Shown one piece after another: positions 1 through 6,400 of a DNA stretch of 8,109 nucleotides. Source of the stretch: Acidobacteriota bacterium (GTDB lineage: Bacteria; Acidobacteriota; Terriglobia; Acidoferrales; 2-02-FULL-67-57). Under the pieces are notes generated by a model, which had not been told where the DNA came from, did no database searches, and worked only from the letters and a program-made list of their open reading frames with translations. Position 1 is the stretch's first letter, and each line of letters starts with the position of its first letter. The DNA is taken from assembly GCA_016210895.1 (NCBI GenBank), contig JACQTG010000035.1, forward strand, positions 1 to 8,109. The letters run 5' to 3'. Position numbers and translations under genes: made by a program.

Positions 1-97
1 CCCGGGGACGGTACTGCTGCACCTTTTCCGCCAGCTCGGCAAACCGCGTAGCGGTCAGCGAATCGGCGGCGCGTGCTGTGGACTTGGATACACGCAT
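1..97 (-). CDS. N-terminal fragment of a gene running off the window; RelA/SpoT-like (tentative)
   Basis: An ATG at 97-95 opens a frame of 32 codons that stays open to the window edge, so only the N-terminus is visible. It begins MRVSKSTARAADSLTATRF, followed by a helical stretch AELAEKVQQYRPR. A phenylalanine, then an ELxEKV helix, then a tyrosine and Arg-Pro resembles the start of RelA/SpoT family (p)ppGpp synthetase/hydrolases, where this helix precedes the HD hydrolase domain. That domain is outside the window, so the name rests on about 15 residues and is tentative. The start is supported by an AAGG Shine-Dalgarno at 104-107, 6 nt upstream, and by a good extended -10 promoter at 147-155. 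Having its own promoter suggests it is at least partly independent of the TPR gene upstream. Other helical N-termini could look similar. Confidence 0.5.
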   Translation of the reverse strand, partial: MRVSKSTARAADSLTATRFAELAEKVQQYRPR

Positions 98-146
98 CGC
101 TGGCCTTGAGCCGGACTCGAAGCGTACTCCCCGAGCGCGAAAACCT

Positions 147-155
147 ATTCTAGCA
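147..155 (-). promoter_or_regulatory. Extended -10 promoter for the relA-like gene
   Basis: Read on the minus strand this is TGC followed directly by TAGAAT, which is five of six matches to the sigma-70 -10 box plus the TGn extension. No good -35 box lies 16-18 nt upstream, as is common for extended -10 promoters. The predicted transcript start is near 140, giving a leader of about 43 nt before the ATG at 97. It sits in the 91-nt gap after the TPR lipoprotein gene, in otherwise GC-rich sequence, which makes a chance match less likely. Confidence 0.5.
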
Positions 156-188
156 GAAATGCGGTGGGGGTTCGGACAGACGGCAGGG

Positions 189-971
189 CTAGGTCGTGGC
201 CGCGGGCGCTGAGGCTTTCTGCTTCATAATTTCCTGTGCCCGCTCGGCCAGGTCGTCGGCTTGCTGGAGAAGCTCCTCGCGCTCCCGGGCACTAGCGACC
301 AAATCGGCCTTTTCCCGATACATCAGGTTCAGGTAGGCCATGGCGTCGGCGTAGTCCGGCTTCATCGCCAGCGCCCGCTGGAGCATCTCAATCCCTTCTT
401 CCACGAGCGGCCCGTTCTGCGCCGCGAGTTCCTCGCGCGCCCGCCGCGGCAGAGTCTCTTCCGGCTGCAGCCTGAGCCGATTCTTCAGCTCCATCCGCGG
501 CTTGTAGGTCAGCGTCCAGTCAATCACGCCGATGGAATAGGGATGCTCGGGGTTGTTGGCGTCCACGTCCATCAGGCGGCGGCGATATTCCTTGGCCTTC
601 TCGAACTCCTGCAGACCAAAATAGAGGCTGGCGATGTAGGAGAGGCTGGTCACGTTGGCTGGGTCAATCTCGAGCACGTCTTCGAAGGCTTCAATGGCGC
701 TGCGCCCGAGTTGCTTATTCGGCTCCGAGGGCGAGCCGGGCACGAATTGGCTGGCGTAGGCAATGGCCAGGTAGACGCGGGCGTTGATGAGTTGGGGATC
801 AAGCTCGATGGCGCGCTTGAAATGCTCGATGGCGGTGTCAAACTGGGCGCCTTTGTAGGCGCGGACGCCTTTGTTCAGTTCGTCGCGCGCCTTCAGCTTG
901 TTGCAGCCGGTGAGAGCGACCGCGGTGAAGAAGAGGACGAGCAAAACCACGGCGAGACGCGAACGTTGCAT
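189..971 (-). CDS. TPR-repeat lipoprotein
   Basis: This 260-residue protein starts with Arg residues, a hydrophobic stretch (6-20) and a lipobox LTGC with Cys at 23, so it should be cleaved by signal peptidase II and lipid-anchored. The residue after Cys is Asn, not Asp, so it lacks the classical inner-membrane retention signal. Tetratricopeptide-like helix pairs follow at about 28-61 (ending AIELDP), 62-104 (with an inserted loop around 74-88, ending LEIDP), 105-138, and again at 187-220 (ending ALAMKPD). Residues 139-186 are less regular, and a charged coiled-coil-like segment spans about 225-252. TPRs mediate protein-protein contacts; the partner is unknown. As last gene of the sec-tonB-exb cluster, 58 nt after the second exbD, it may scaffold envelope complexes (inference). 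GGGAGG at 981-986 lies 9 nt before the ATG. Confidence 0.88.
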   Translation of the reverse strand: MQRSRLAVVLLVLFFTAVALTGCNKLKARDELNKGVRAYKGAQFDTAIEHFKRAIELDPQLINARVYLAIAYASQFVPGSPSEPNKQLGRSAIEAFEDVLEIDPANVTSLSYIASLYFGLQEFEKAKEYRRRLMDVDANNPEHPYSIGVIDWTLTYKPRMELKNRLRLQPEETLPRRAREELAAQNGPLVEEGIEMLQRALAMKPDYADAMAYLNLMYREKADLVASAREREELLQQADDLAERAQEIMKQKASAPAATT

Positions 972-976
972 CGAGT

Positions 977-995
977 GACGCCTCCCGGGAGCGTC
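977..995 (-). promoter_or_regulatory. Shine-Dalgarno of the TPR gene inside a compact inverted repeat
   Basis: GACGC at 995-991 and GCGTC at 981-977 can pair. Between them is a TCCCGGGA palindrome and one bulged G. The GGGAGG ribosome-binding site (981-986) for the TPR gene is therefore largely within the 3' arm of a possible small hairpin. The repeat is visible directly; any effect on translation is inferred. Confidence 0.4.
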
Positions 996-1029
996 GGTTG
1001 AACCTCGGAGCCGGTACAGGGGGCGGAGC

Positions 1030-1467
1030 TTACTGACCCTTCTCGATCTTGGCCGTGATCAGGCCAATTTTCTCCACGCCCGACATCTTGGCAATGTCGA
1101 TGGCGCGGGCGACCTCGTGGAACTCCAGTACGTCATCGCCCTTGACGAAGGCGATTTTTTCCGCCCGGGTCTTGAAGATTTCGTTCAGCCGCGGCCCCAG
1201 CATGTCCCAGGTGACGTCATCCTGGTTGATCTTGACCGCAATCCTGCCTCCCACGGCCAACACCTGGATCACGACGGTGCGCTGCAAAACGTCTTCCCGG
1301 GTCTCCGTGCCCGGCGGGGGCGGCTGCGGCACCAGCGCATCCAGCCCCTTGGGGATCAAGGGCGTGATCACCATAAAGATGATGATGAGCACGAGCAGGA
1401 TGTCGATAAAGGGAACCACGTTGGGCTCCGACATCTCCCCTTTGCCGCCTCCGACTTTCATTCCCAT
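1030..1467 (-). CDS. exbD: ExbD-family biopolymer transport protein (second copy)
   Basis: This 145-residue protein is a proton-channel partner of ExbB that helps energise TonB from the inner membrane. It has a short Gly/Lys-rich cytoplasmic N-terminus (1-13), then the family signature SEPNVVPFIDILLVLIIIF leading into one transmembrane helix (about 18-38). Asp22 matches the essential membrane aspartate of ExbD (Asp25 in E. coli). A Pro-rich linker with PPPP at 49-52 leads to the periplasmic domain, whose end carries the usual V-K-x-D...EVARAIDIAKMSGVEKIGLIT pattern (about 108-138). The length is typical. It starts 14 nt after the first exbD with a perfect AGGAGG (1476-1481) 8 nt before the first ATG, favouring this over the ATG two codons later. 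Its linker differs clearly from the first copy, so it is a paralogue, not a recent duplicate. Confidence 0.93.
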   Translation of the reverse strand: MGMKVGGGKGEMSEPNVVPFIDILLVLIIIFMVITPLIPKGLDALVPQPPPPGTETREDVLQRTVVIQVLAVGGRIAVKINQDDVTWDMLGPRLNEIFKTRAEKIAFVKGDDVLEFHEVARAIDIAKMSGVEKIGLITAKIEKGQ

Positions 1468-1475
1468 CGGGGGTT

Positions 1476-1481
1476 CCTCCT
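1476..1481 (-). promoter_or_regulatory. Strong Shine-Dalgarno for the second exbD
   Basis: AGGAGG on the minus strand begins immediately after the TAG stop (1484-1482) of the upstream exbD and lies 8 nt before the ATG at 1467. A second ATG two codons later would be 14 nt away, so the site selects the first one. It is the strongest ribosome-binding site in the cluster. Confidence 0.7.
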
Positions 1482-1949
1482 CTAGGGCGTGGTACCTTCG
1501 GTCTCGCCCACGACCGGCATGCCCGGGCCGGGACGCTTGGTTTCAACCTTTTCGGTCAGCAGGCCAAGCTGATCCACCCCCGCGGCCCGCACCTCATCCA
1601 CCACTTTGACCACGTCTCCGTAGCGGGCGCGGGCATCGCTCTTGACGTAGACGGTTTTGTCCAGGCGTGCCTGCAACCGCTCCTTCACCTGAGCGGTAAT
1701 CTCCTCGATGGCAATCTGCTGGTTGACGAGGAAAATGTTGCCGCTGCGAGTGACAGCCAGCACGATCGCATCCTCCTTGTCGGCATCAGGCATCTGGCGG
1801 GGGTTTTGGGTCCGTGCCAGGTCCACGCTCACGCCTTTCTGGAGCATGGGCGTGACCACCATGAAGATGATCAGCAACACCAACATGATGTCGGCCATCG
1901 GCACCACGTTGATCTCGGAAGTGACCTGGAGGGTCTGGATCTTGAACAT
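1482..1949 (-). CDS. exbD: ExbD-family biopolymer transport protein (first copy)
   Basis: This 155-residue ExbD has a ten-residue cytoplasmic N-terminus, then SEINVVPMADIMLVLLIIF entering a single membrane helix (about 16-35). Asp20 is in the position of the essential proton-carrying aspartate. The periplasmic domain spans about 55-136 and ends with the family pattern VYVKSDARARYGDVVKVVDE followed by AGVDQLGLLT. An extra tail rich in Pro, Gly and Thr (138-155) extends past the usual end. It starts 9 nt after exbB; the SD (AGGAGC, 1955-1960) overlaps the exbB stop codon, which indicates translational coupling. With exbB, tonB and the second exbD it should form the ExbB-ExbD motor that uses the proton gradient to drive TonB. 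TolR is a related alternative, but adjacency to tonB argues for an Exb role. Confidence 0.93.
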   Translation of the reverse strand: MFKIQTLQVTSEINVVPMADIMLVLLIIFMVVTPMLQKGVSVDLARTQNPRQMPDADKEDAIVLAVTRSGNIFLVNQQIAIEEITAQVKERLQARLDKTVYVKSDARARYGDVVKVVDEVRAAGVDQLGLLTEKVETKRPGPGMPVVGETEGTTP

Positions 1950-1958
1950 CGTCGGCTC

Positions 1959-2672
1959 CTACTTCTTGGCGCGCCGCATGATGAAGTAGTTGATCAGCTC
2001 CTTGGAGCTGTTGTCCATTTCCACGTCGAAGGCTTCGATCTTGCTGGTGAAGTAGTTGTACATCCACACCGCCGGCACAGCCACGAACAATCCGATGGCG
2101 GTGGCTACGAGCGCCTCGGCGATACCGCCGGCAACTGCGGTCAAGCCGGTGGCTTTCTCGGCGTGGATGCCGCGGAAGGCGTTGATGATCCCGACCACGG
2201 TGCCGAACAGCCCCACGAAGGGCGCGGTGGCACCGATGGTGGCCAACCCCCCCAGGCCGCGCTTTAGTTCGGCGTGGACAATGGCCATGGCCCGTTCGAG
2301 CGCGCGTTGACTGGCGTCGATTTCTTGCCCGGGAATCTCCGAGGCAGTCTGGAATTCCTGCAAGCCGGTGGCCACCACTTTGGCGATGTGGCTCTTTTTG
2401 TTGCGCTCGGCGATGCGGATGGCCTCGTCCAGTTTGCCATCGCGCAGCGCCCCGGACACCGCCTGGACAAAGATACGCGACTGCTTGCGCGCGGCGGCAT
2501 AGGTCAGCCCGCGGTCAATCATCACTCCCACCGACCAGGCGGACATAATGAACAGGATGATGACCACAGTGCGCGCCGGCCATCCCATTGCGCCCCACAT
2601 GCTGCGCAGGTCCCACCCCACCACTTGCTGTTCCTGCAACCAGAAGGCTAGCGTGTACAGAGTGGCAAGCAT
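1959..2672 (-). CDS. exbB: MotA/TolQ/ExbB-family proton channel protein
   Basis: This protein is 237 residues long from the ATG at 2672. It is the channel subunit that surrounds ExbD helices in the inner membrane and couples proton flow to TonB. Membrane helices lie at about 34-54, 143-165 and 183-205, with a large cytoplasmic loop between the first two. The signature IGATAPFVGLFGTVVGI (about 146-162) and GGIAEALVATAIGLF (about 182-196) are classic for the family. Thr158, Glu186 and Thr191 match E. coli ExbB Thr148, Glu176 and Thr181, which line the channel. A TTG two codons upstream (2678-2676) would give 239 residues, but GGAGG (2679-2683) directly abuts that TTG and stands 6 nt from the ATG, so the ATG is preferred. 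A 62-nt gap separates it from tonB. Confidence 0.94.
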   Translation of the reverse strand: MLATLYTLAFWLQEQQVVGWDLRSMWGAMGWPARTVVIILFIMSAWSVGVMIDRGLTYAAARKQSRIFVQAVSGALRDGKLDEAIRIAERNKKSHIAKVVATGLQEFQTASEIPGQEIDASQRALERAMAIVHAELKRGLGGLATIGATAPFVGLFGTVVGIINAFRGIHAEKATGLTAVAGGIAEALVATAIGLFVAVPAVWMYNYFTSKIEAFDVEMDNSSKELINYFIMRRAKK

Positions 2673-2678
2673 TCTCAA

Positions 2679-2683
2679 CCTCC
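2679..2683 (-). promoter_or_regulatory. Shine-Dalgarno that sets the exbB start
   Basis: GGAGG, preceded by further Gs up to 2686, lies 6 nt upstream of ATG 2672-2670 and directly touches the in-frame TTG at 2678-2676. Only the ATG has workable spacing. Confidence 0.75.
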
Positions 2684-2734
2684 CCCTTTCAGGCTCATCT
2701 GCACCACGGACACCGCTTGGACCGAGCTAACTCC

Positions 2735-3457
2735 TCAGTAGAGACGGAAATGCACGTCGATGTAGGTCACGACCTCGACCGGCTCGTTGTTCAGCAGCGT
2801 GGGCTGGTAGCGCCACTGCTGGACCGCATCCAGCGCCGACTGCACGAGCAACGGGTGACCACTGAGAACAATCAGGTTCTGAATCAACCCATCCTTGCCG
2901 ATGATGGCTTCGAGCTTCACGGTCCCCTGGATGCGCGCCTGCTTGGCCAGCGGCGGATAGATCGGCTCGACGTTTCGGACCTTCTTGGCCGCCTGCACGC
3001 CGCTGGAGACGCGGATGCGCTTGGGCGGCTCCGGCGGCGCGAGCGGCGCGGGGATACCCCCAATGACACCTCCGATGACGCCACCCATCTGCCCGCCGGA
3101 TATACCTCCCGGAACGCCACCCACCACGCCCGTGTCCACGGGCAGCTCCTCTTCCCGGATGATGGCCACGCGTTCTGGAATCTTCGTGGGTGCGCGCAGC
3201 TTGCCCGCGTCCATCAGGCTGACCTTGCGCACGACGCGCGGCGCCACCTTGGGAGCGGGCGGCGGAGGCGGTGGAGGCGGTGGAGGCGGAGCGACCAGAA
3301 TGCCCACTAACTCGTGCATGGGCAGAGCTTCGGTGTAGAGCAAGGGAATCAAGATCATCACACCCAGGACCAGAATCTGAGCGACGAGCGAGAGCGCATA
3401 CGCCCACGGGTTGCGCTTCGGCCTGCTTCTGGCCGATTCGAGCATTTGCTCAAACAT
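2735..3457 (-). CDS. tonB: TonB-family energy transducer
   Basis: This 240-residue protein spans the periplasm and transmits ExbB/ExbD energy to outer-membrane TonB-dependent receptors. A basic cytoplasmic N-terminus (1-17) precedes one membrane helix (about 19-41). Then come an 11-proline tract (57-67), a basic segment (68-97), six tandem GGxx tetrapeptides (113-136), a Pro-rich spacer (137-146) and a TonB C-terminal domain (about 160-240). That domain has the family pattern: VEPIYPPLAKQARIQGTVKL, an IGKDG turn, LSGHPLL, then a helix with AVQQWRYQP and a final strand ending FRLY. The membrane helix has Ser23 but Gln27 four residues later, where E. coli TonB has His20. The start is 2 nt after the secF stop. 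A modest GGGG site (3466-3469) lies inside the secF end, so translation is probably coupled to secF. Confidence 0.93.
   Translation of the reverse strand: MFEQMLESARSRPKRNPWAYALSLVAQILVLGVMILIPLLYTEALPMHELVGILVAPPPPPPPPPPPAPKVAPRVVRKVSLMDAGKLRAPTKIPERVAIIREEELPVDTGVVGGVPGGISGGQMGGVIGGVIGGIPAPLAPPEPPKRIRVSSGVQAAKKVRNVEPIYPPLAKQARIQGTVKLEAIIGKDGLIQNLIVLSGHPLLVQSALDAVQQWRYQPTLLNNEPVEVVTYIDVHFRLY
3050..3121 (-). repeat. Six GGxx tetrapeptide repeats in TonB
   Basis: Residues 113-136 of TonB read GGVP, GGIS, GGQM, GGVI, GGVI, GGIP. At the DNA level this is a degenerate 12-bp tandem periodicity. The glycines should make a very flexible linker between the proline rod and the C-terminal domain, in place of the Glu-Pro/Lys-Pro region of enterobacterial TonB. 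Confidence 0.85.
3257..3289 (-). repeat. Polyproline tract (11 codons) with 9-bp DNA periodicity
   Basis: Eleven consecutive proline codons encode TonB residues 57-67. The central part is three near-identical copies of a 9-bp unit (CCGCCTCCA type, 3264-3290). Such a tract should form a stiff polyproline II rod just outside the membrane. It should also need EF-P for translation and could change length by slippage in 9-bp or 3-bp steps without breaking the frame. Confidence 0.85.
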
Positions 3458-3459
3458 AG

Positions 3460-4740
3460 CTACCGCCCCTTTCGGCCGGTAGCACTGCCACCGGCCTTCG
3501 CGGTTTCATTCACCTCGACGGGCTGCTTGTCCACTCGCTGCTTCTCCGTCCGGCCTGGACCGCCCGTTGGCCCCATTCCCGGCTGTTTCCGCTCCATCCA
3601 TCCTACCACAATCGGGCTGGCAATAAAGAGTGTTGAGTAGCTGCCAACCACGAATCCCACGACAAGGGTAAAGGCGAAGCCCCGCAAGACCTCGCCGCCG
3701 AATAAGAATAGCGCGAGTACGGAGATAAATGTCAAGCCGGACGTGAGGATGGTACGGCTCAGGGTCTGATTGATGCTGCGGTTGACGAGTTGGGGAAAGG
3801 GTTCGCGCCGTAGGAGCCGCACATTCTCGCGCACGCGGTCAAAGACCACAATGGTGTCGTTCACGGAGAAGCCCACCAGGGTCAACAGGGCCGCCACCAC
3901 GTTCAGGCTGATCTCGTAGTCAACCAGGGACAGGAAGCCGACCGTCACCGCCACGTCGTGGAAGACGGCAATCACCGCCGCACCCCCGTACACCCACTGC
4001 CGGAACCGCCAGGCAATGTAGACCAGCATCCCCGCCAGCGCATACAAGGCCGCTCCCAAGGCCTGTAGCCGCAACTGCCGACCCACCTTGGGGCCCACGA
4101 CCTCCACATTGCGGACCACGAAAGGCGAGAGAAAGGCGTTCTGCTCGAAGAAGTTCGCCGCCGCCGGCGGCACCCCCTCCACTGCTCGCACCTCTTCGAA
4201 GCTGCGGAAAAGCCCGCCGCGCTCCGTGTCGCGGACATCGGCCAGGGCTTCGGCAATCTGGCGGTAGCGGGTGGTGGCTTCGCCGGGCTGGGCCGCTAAC
4301 CCGATGGGATCGGCCGCCAGCAGGCGCTCGGTGAGCGTGTCCACCCCGGCTCCGTTCACGTCGAGCTTGTCCGAGGGGGTGGCGAAGGTTGCGCGGAGAG
4401 CTTCCAGGATCGCCAAGCGGCCGGTATCGAGTGCTTCCTCTTCGCTGCCTTGCTGCTCGAGCCCGATGATGAGCTCGTGGTTCGCCTCCGGCCCGTAGCG
4501 CTGAATCGTGCTGCTGCCCAAGCCGCGCTGACCGAGGGCGGCACGCAGATTGTCCACCTCGGGTCGCTCGGCAAACTTTACATAGACGAGCGTACCCCCG
4601 CGAAAGTCAATCCCCAGCCGCGGCCCGCCTTTCTGGACGAGCGAAACCACCCCGGTCGCAATCAACACCAGCGACACCCCGATGCAGTACCACTTCTTGC
4701 CCAGGAAGTCGTAGTTGGCGTCGCGAAAGAGTTCGATCAT
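3460..4740 (-). CDS. secF: Protein translocase subunit SecF
   Basis: SecF pairs with SecD to use the proton gradient to pull exported proteins from SecYEG into the periplasm. The 426 residues show TM1 (about 17-36), the GIDFRGG motif (43-49), a large periplasmic domain, then VGPKVG (215-220) and five more membrane helices. GFSVNDTIVVFDRVREN (290-306) is the SecF hallmark. Asp295 in it and Arg329 in SRTILTSG match charged positions linked to proton coupling in studied SecDF. The protein is about 100 residues longer than E. coli SecF (323). About 80 of these lie in the periplasmic domain (about 118-205), and a basic, Gly-rich cytoplasmic tail covers 383-426. It begins 4 nt after secD with only a weak SD within the secD end, suggesting translational coupling. 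It ends 2 nt before tonB. Confidence 0.96.
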   Translation of the reverse strand: MIELFRDANYDFLGKKWYCIGVSLVLIATGVVSLVQKGGPRLGIDFRGGTLVYVKFAERPEVDNLRAALGQRGLGSSTIQRYGPEANHELIIGLEQQGSEEEALDTGRLAILEALRATFATPSDKLDVNGAGVDTLTERLLAADPIGLAAQPGEATTRYRQIAEALADVRDTERGGLFRSFEEVRAVEGVPPAAANFFEQNAFLSPFVVRNVEVVGPKVGRQLRLQALGAALYALAGMLVYIAWRFRQWVYGGAAVIAVFHDVAVTVGFLSLVDYEISLNVVAALLTLVGFSVNDTIVVFDRVRENVRLLRREPFPQLVNRSINQTLSRTILTSGLTFISVLALFLFGGEVLRGFAFTLVVGFVVGSYSTLFIASPIVVGWMERKQPGMGPTGGPGRTEKQRVDKQPVEVNETAKAGGSATGRKGR

Positions 4741-4744
4741 TCCG

Positions 4745-6376
4745 TCATCCGATGCTCAGCCGCGTAGGCCGCACCCGCCGGCTCAGCACCCACTCAAAAA
4801 TCGCCCGCGAGACGTAGACGGCCGTGAACACGTTGGCGATCAGACCAACCGTTAACGTGACGGCAAAGCCCCGCACCGGGCCCGTGCCAAACAGAAATAG
4901 AAAGACGGCGGCAATGATGGTGGTGGCATTGGTGTCGAAGATGGTCGTGAAGGCGCGGTCGAAGCCCGTTTCCACCGCCGCGACCACGCCCTTGCCCATG
5001 CGCAGCTCTTCCCGGACGCGCTCGAAGACGAGCACGTTAGCGTCCACCGCCATGCCGATGGTCAGGGCGATGCCGGCGATGCCAGGCAAGGTCAGGGTGG
5101 CGCCGAAGTAGGCCAGCGCGGCCAGCAAAATAATCAAGTTCAGCACCAAGGCCACGGTGGCGTTGATGCCGGCGCCGCGATAGTAGAAGAGCATCGTCAA
5201 CACCACCACCAGCAAGCCGGCGATGGCTGCGGTAAAGCCCTGCCGGATGGAGTCCGCGCCGAGCGAGGGGCCGACGGTGCGCTCCTCGAGATAGCGGAGC
5301 GAAGCCGGCAGCGCGCCCGAGCGCAGCACCAGGGCCAGGTCGGAGGCGGTCTGGAGGCTGAACTGACCGGTGATGCGCCCGGCATCGTCAATCCGGCTCT
5401 GGATTTCCGCCACGGAGTAAATCTTGCTGTCGAGCACCACGGCCATCGGGTTGTTGATGTTCTGCTCGGTGAAGGGGCCAAAGCGCGCGGCGCCGTCGCG
5501 GGACAGGAAGAAGCTGACCTGGTAAAACCCGGGGCGTTCCGGGTCGACTTCGGCGCGGGCCGTGCGCAAATCGCGACCCGTGACCACCGAGCTGCGCGTG
5601 ACCATGTACCAGCCCTCCCGGGCCCGCTCCACCGACCGGCGCAGCACCGCGTCCGGCGGCAGAATGCCGCCGCGGCTCGCCAGTGCCGCCGCTTCGCTCG
5701 AAAACGGCCCGTCGAGCACGAGTTTCAGCTCCAGCATGGCCGTGGACTGGATGATGTTCTTGACCCGCGCCGGGTCGTCCACGCCCGGCAGTTGCACCAG
5801 AATCTCGTACTCGCCGCGACCGTGCTCGGCGATGGTGGGTTCGGTGACGCCCAAGGCGTCGATGCGCTGGCGGATGGTCTCAATCGAGCTGCGCAGGGCG
5901 TCGCGCCGGATGCCCTCGGCGTAGGAGGGCGTCATGGTCAGGTGGTAGGCGCTTGACTCACCGGGTACGGGCGAGAGCTCATAGCTGCCGCGGTAGTTCT
6001 CATTGATGAAATTGCGGAAAGCGTCGGTCTGCTCGACCGGGATGCCGCGAATCGCGATGCGGTCGACCTCAACCGGGCGGATTTCGGTGAAGGTGATGGC
6101 CTGCTCGCGCAGGGTAGTGGTGAGGCGCTGGGCGACCTGGTCGGTCTCGGTGCGGAGGGCTTCCTCCACCTGGACTTGCAGAATCAGGTGCATCCCGCCG
6201 CGGAGGTCGAGTCCGAGGTTGATGCGCTGACGTAGGTTCGACTCAAAAGCCGCCAGACTGGTGGGAAAACTGAGCGTGAACTCCCCGTCGGGCTGCTTCT
6301 GGAACGCCAGCAGGCCCAGCAGGCAGGCCAGCGTGAGGCCCAGGATAATAACGGCTTTCCAACGCAGGACGGTCAT
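4745..6376 (-). CDS. secD: Protein translocase subunit SecD
   Basis: SecD forms the SecDF complex with the adjacent SecF and grips emerging polypeptides on the periplasmic side. The 543 residues have TM1 (about 8-25), the NLGLDLRGGMHLILQV motif (53-68), and a periplasmic P1 domain of about 350 residues. This includes the RSSIETIRQRIDALGVTEP segment (162-180), the EILVQLPGVDDP strand (191-202), and the TVGPSLG motif (367-373). Five further helices lie between about 381 and 527. The GIAGIALTIGMAVDANVLVF segment (432-451) is diagnostic; Asp445 matches the membrane aspartate needed for proton flow (Asp519 in E. coli). E. coli SecD is 615 residues, so this is a shorter but complete version. The start is 24 nt after yajC. 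No good SD is visible at normal spacing (nearest GAGG is 17 nt away), so expression may lean on coupling to yajC. Confidence 0.97.
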   Translation of the reverse strand: MTVLRWKAVIILGLTLACLLGLLAFQKQPDGEFTLSFPTSLAAFESNLRQRINLGLDLRGGMHLILQVQVEEALRTETDQVAQRLTTTLREQAITFTEIRPVEVDRIAIRGIPVEQTDAFRNFINENYRGSYELSPVPGESSAYHLTMTPSYAEGIRRDALRSSIETIRQRIDALGVTEPTIAEHGRGEYEILVQLPGVDDPARVKNIIQSTAMLELKLVLDGPFSSEAAALASRGGILPPDAVLRRSVERAREGWYMVTRSSVVTGRDLRTARAEVDPERPGFYQVSFFLSRDGAARFGPFTEQNINNPMAVVLDSKIYSVAEIQSRIDDAGRITGQFSLQTASDLALVLRSGALPASLRYLEERTVGPSLGADSIRQGFTAAIAGLLVVVLTMLFYYRGAGINATVALVLNLIILLAALAYFGATLTLPGIAGIALTIGMAVDANVLVFERVREELRMGKGVVAAVETGFDRAFTTIFDTNATTIIAAVFLFLFGTGPVRGFAVTLTVGLIANVFTAVYVSRAIFEWVLSRRVRPTRLSIG

Positions 6377-6400
6377 GGCCGGTGGAACGCTCGCCTCATC

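Noticed and set aside
261..1001. Long plus-strand open frame opposite the TPR gene
   Set aside because: It is rich in His, Gly, Val and Arg with no recognisable domain and lies wholly over a well-supported minus-strand gene. This is a typical GC-rich antisense shadow.
1030..1949. The two exbD genes as a recent tandem duplication
   Set aside because: Outside the membrane signature, the linkers, periplasmic sequences and tails differ widely, so the copies are old paralogues.
2673..2678. TTG start for exbB two codons upstream of the ATG
   Set aside because: The SD GGAGG directly abuts this TTG, leaving no spacing, while the ATG at 2672 is 6 nt away.
2588..3310. Plus-strand open frame opposite tonB and the start of exbB
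   Set aside because: Its low-complexity Arg/His/Asp-rich product runs across the tonB-exbB gap; the tonB and exbB frames carry real motifs.
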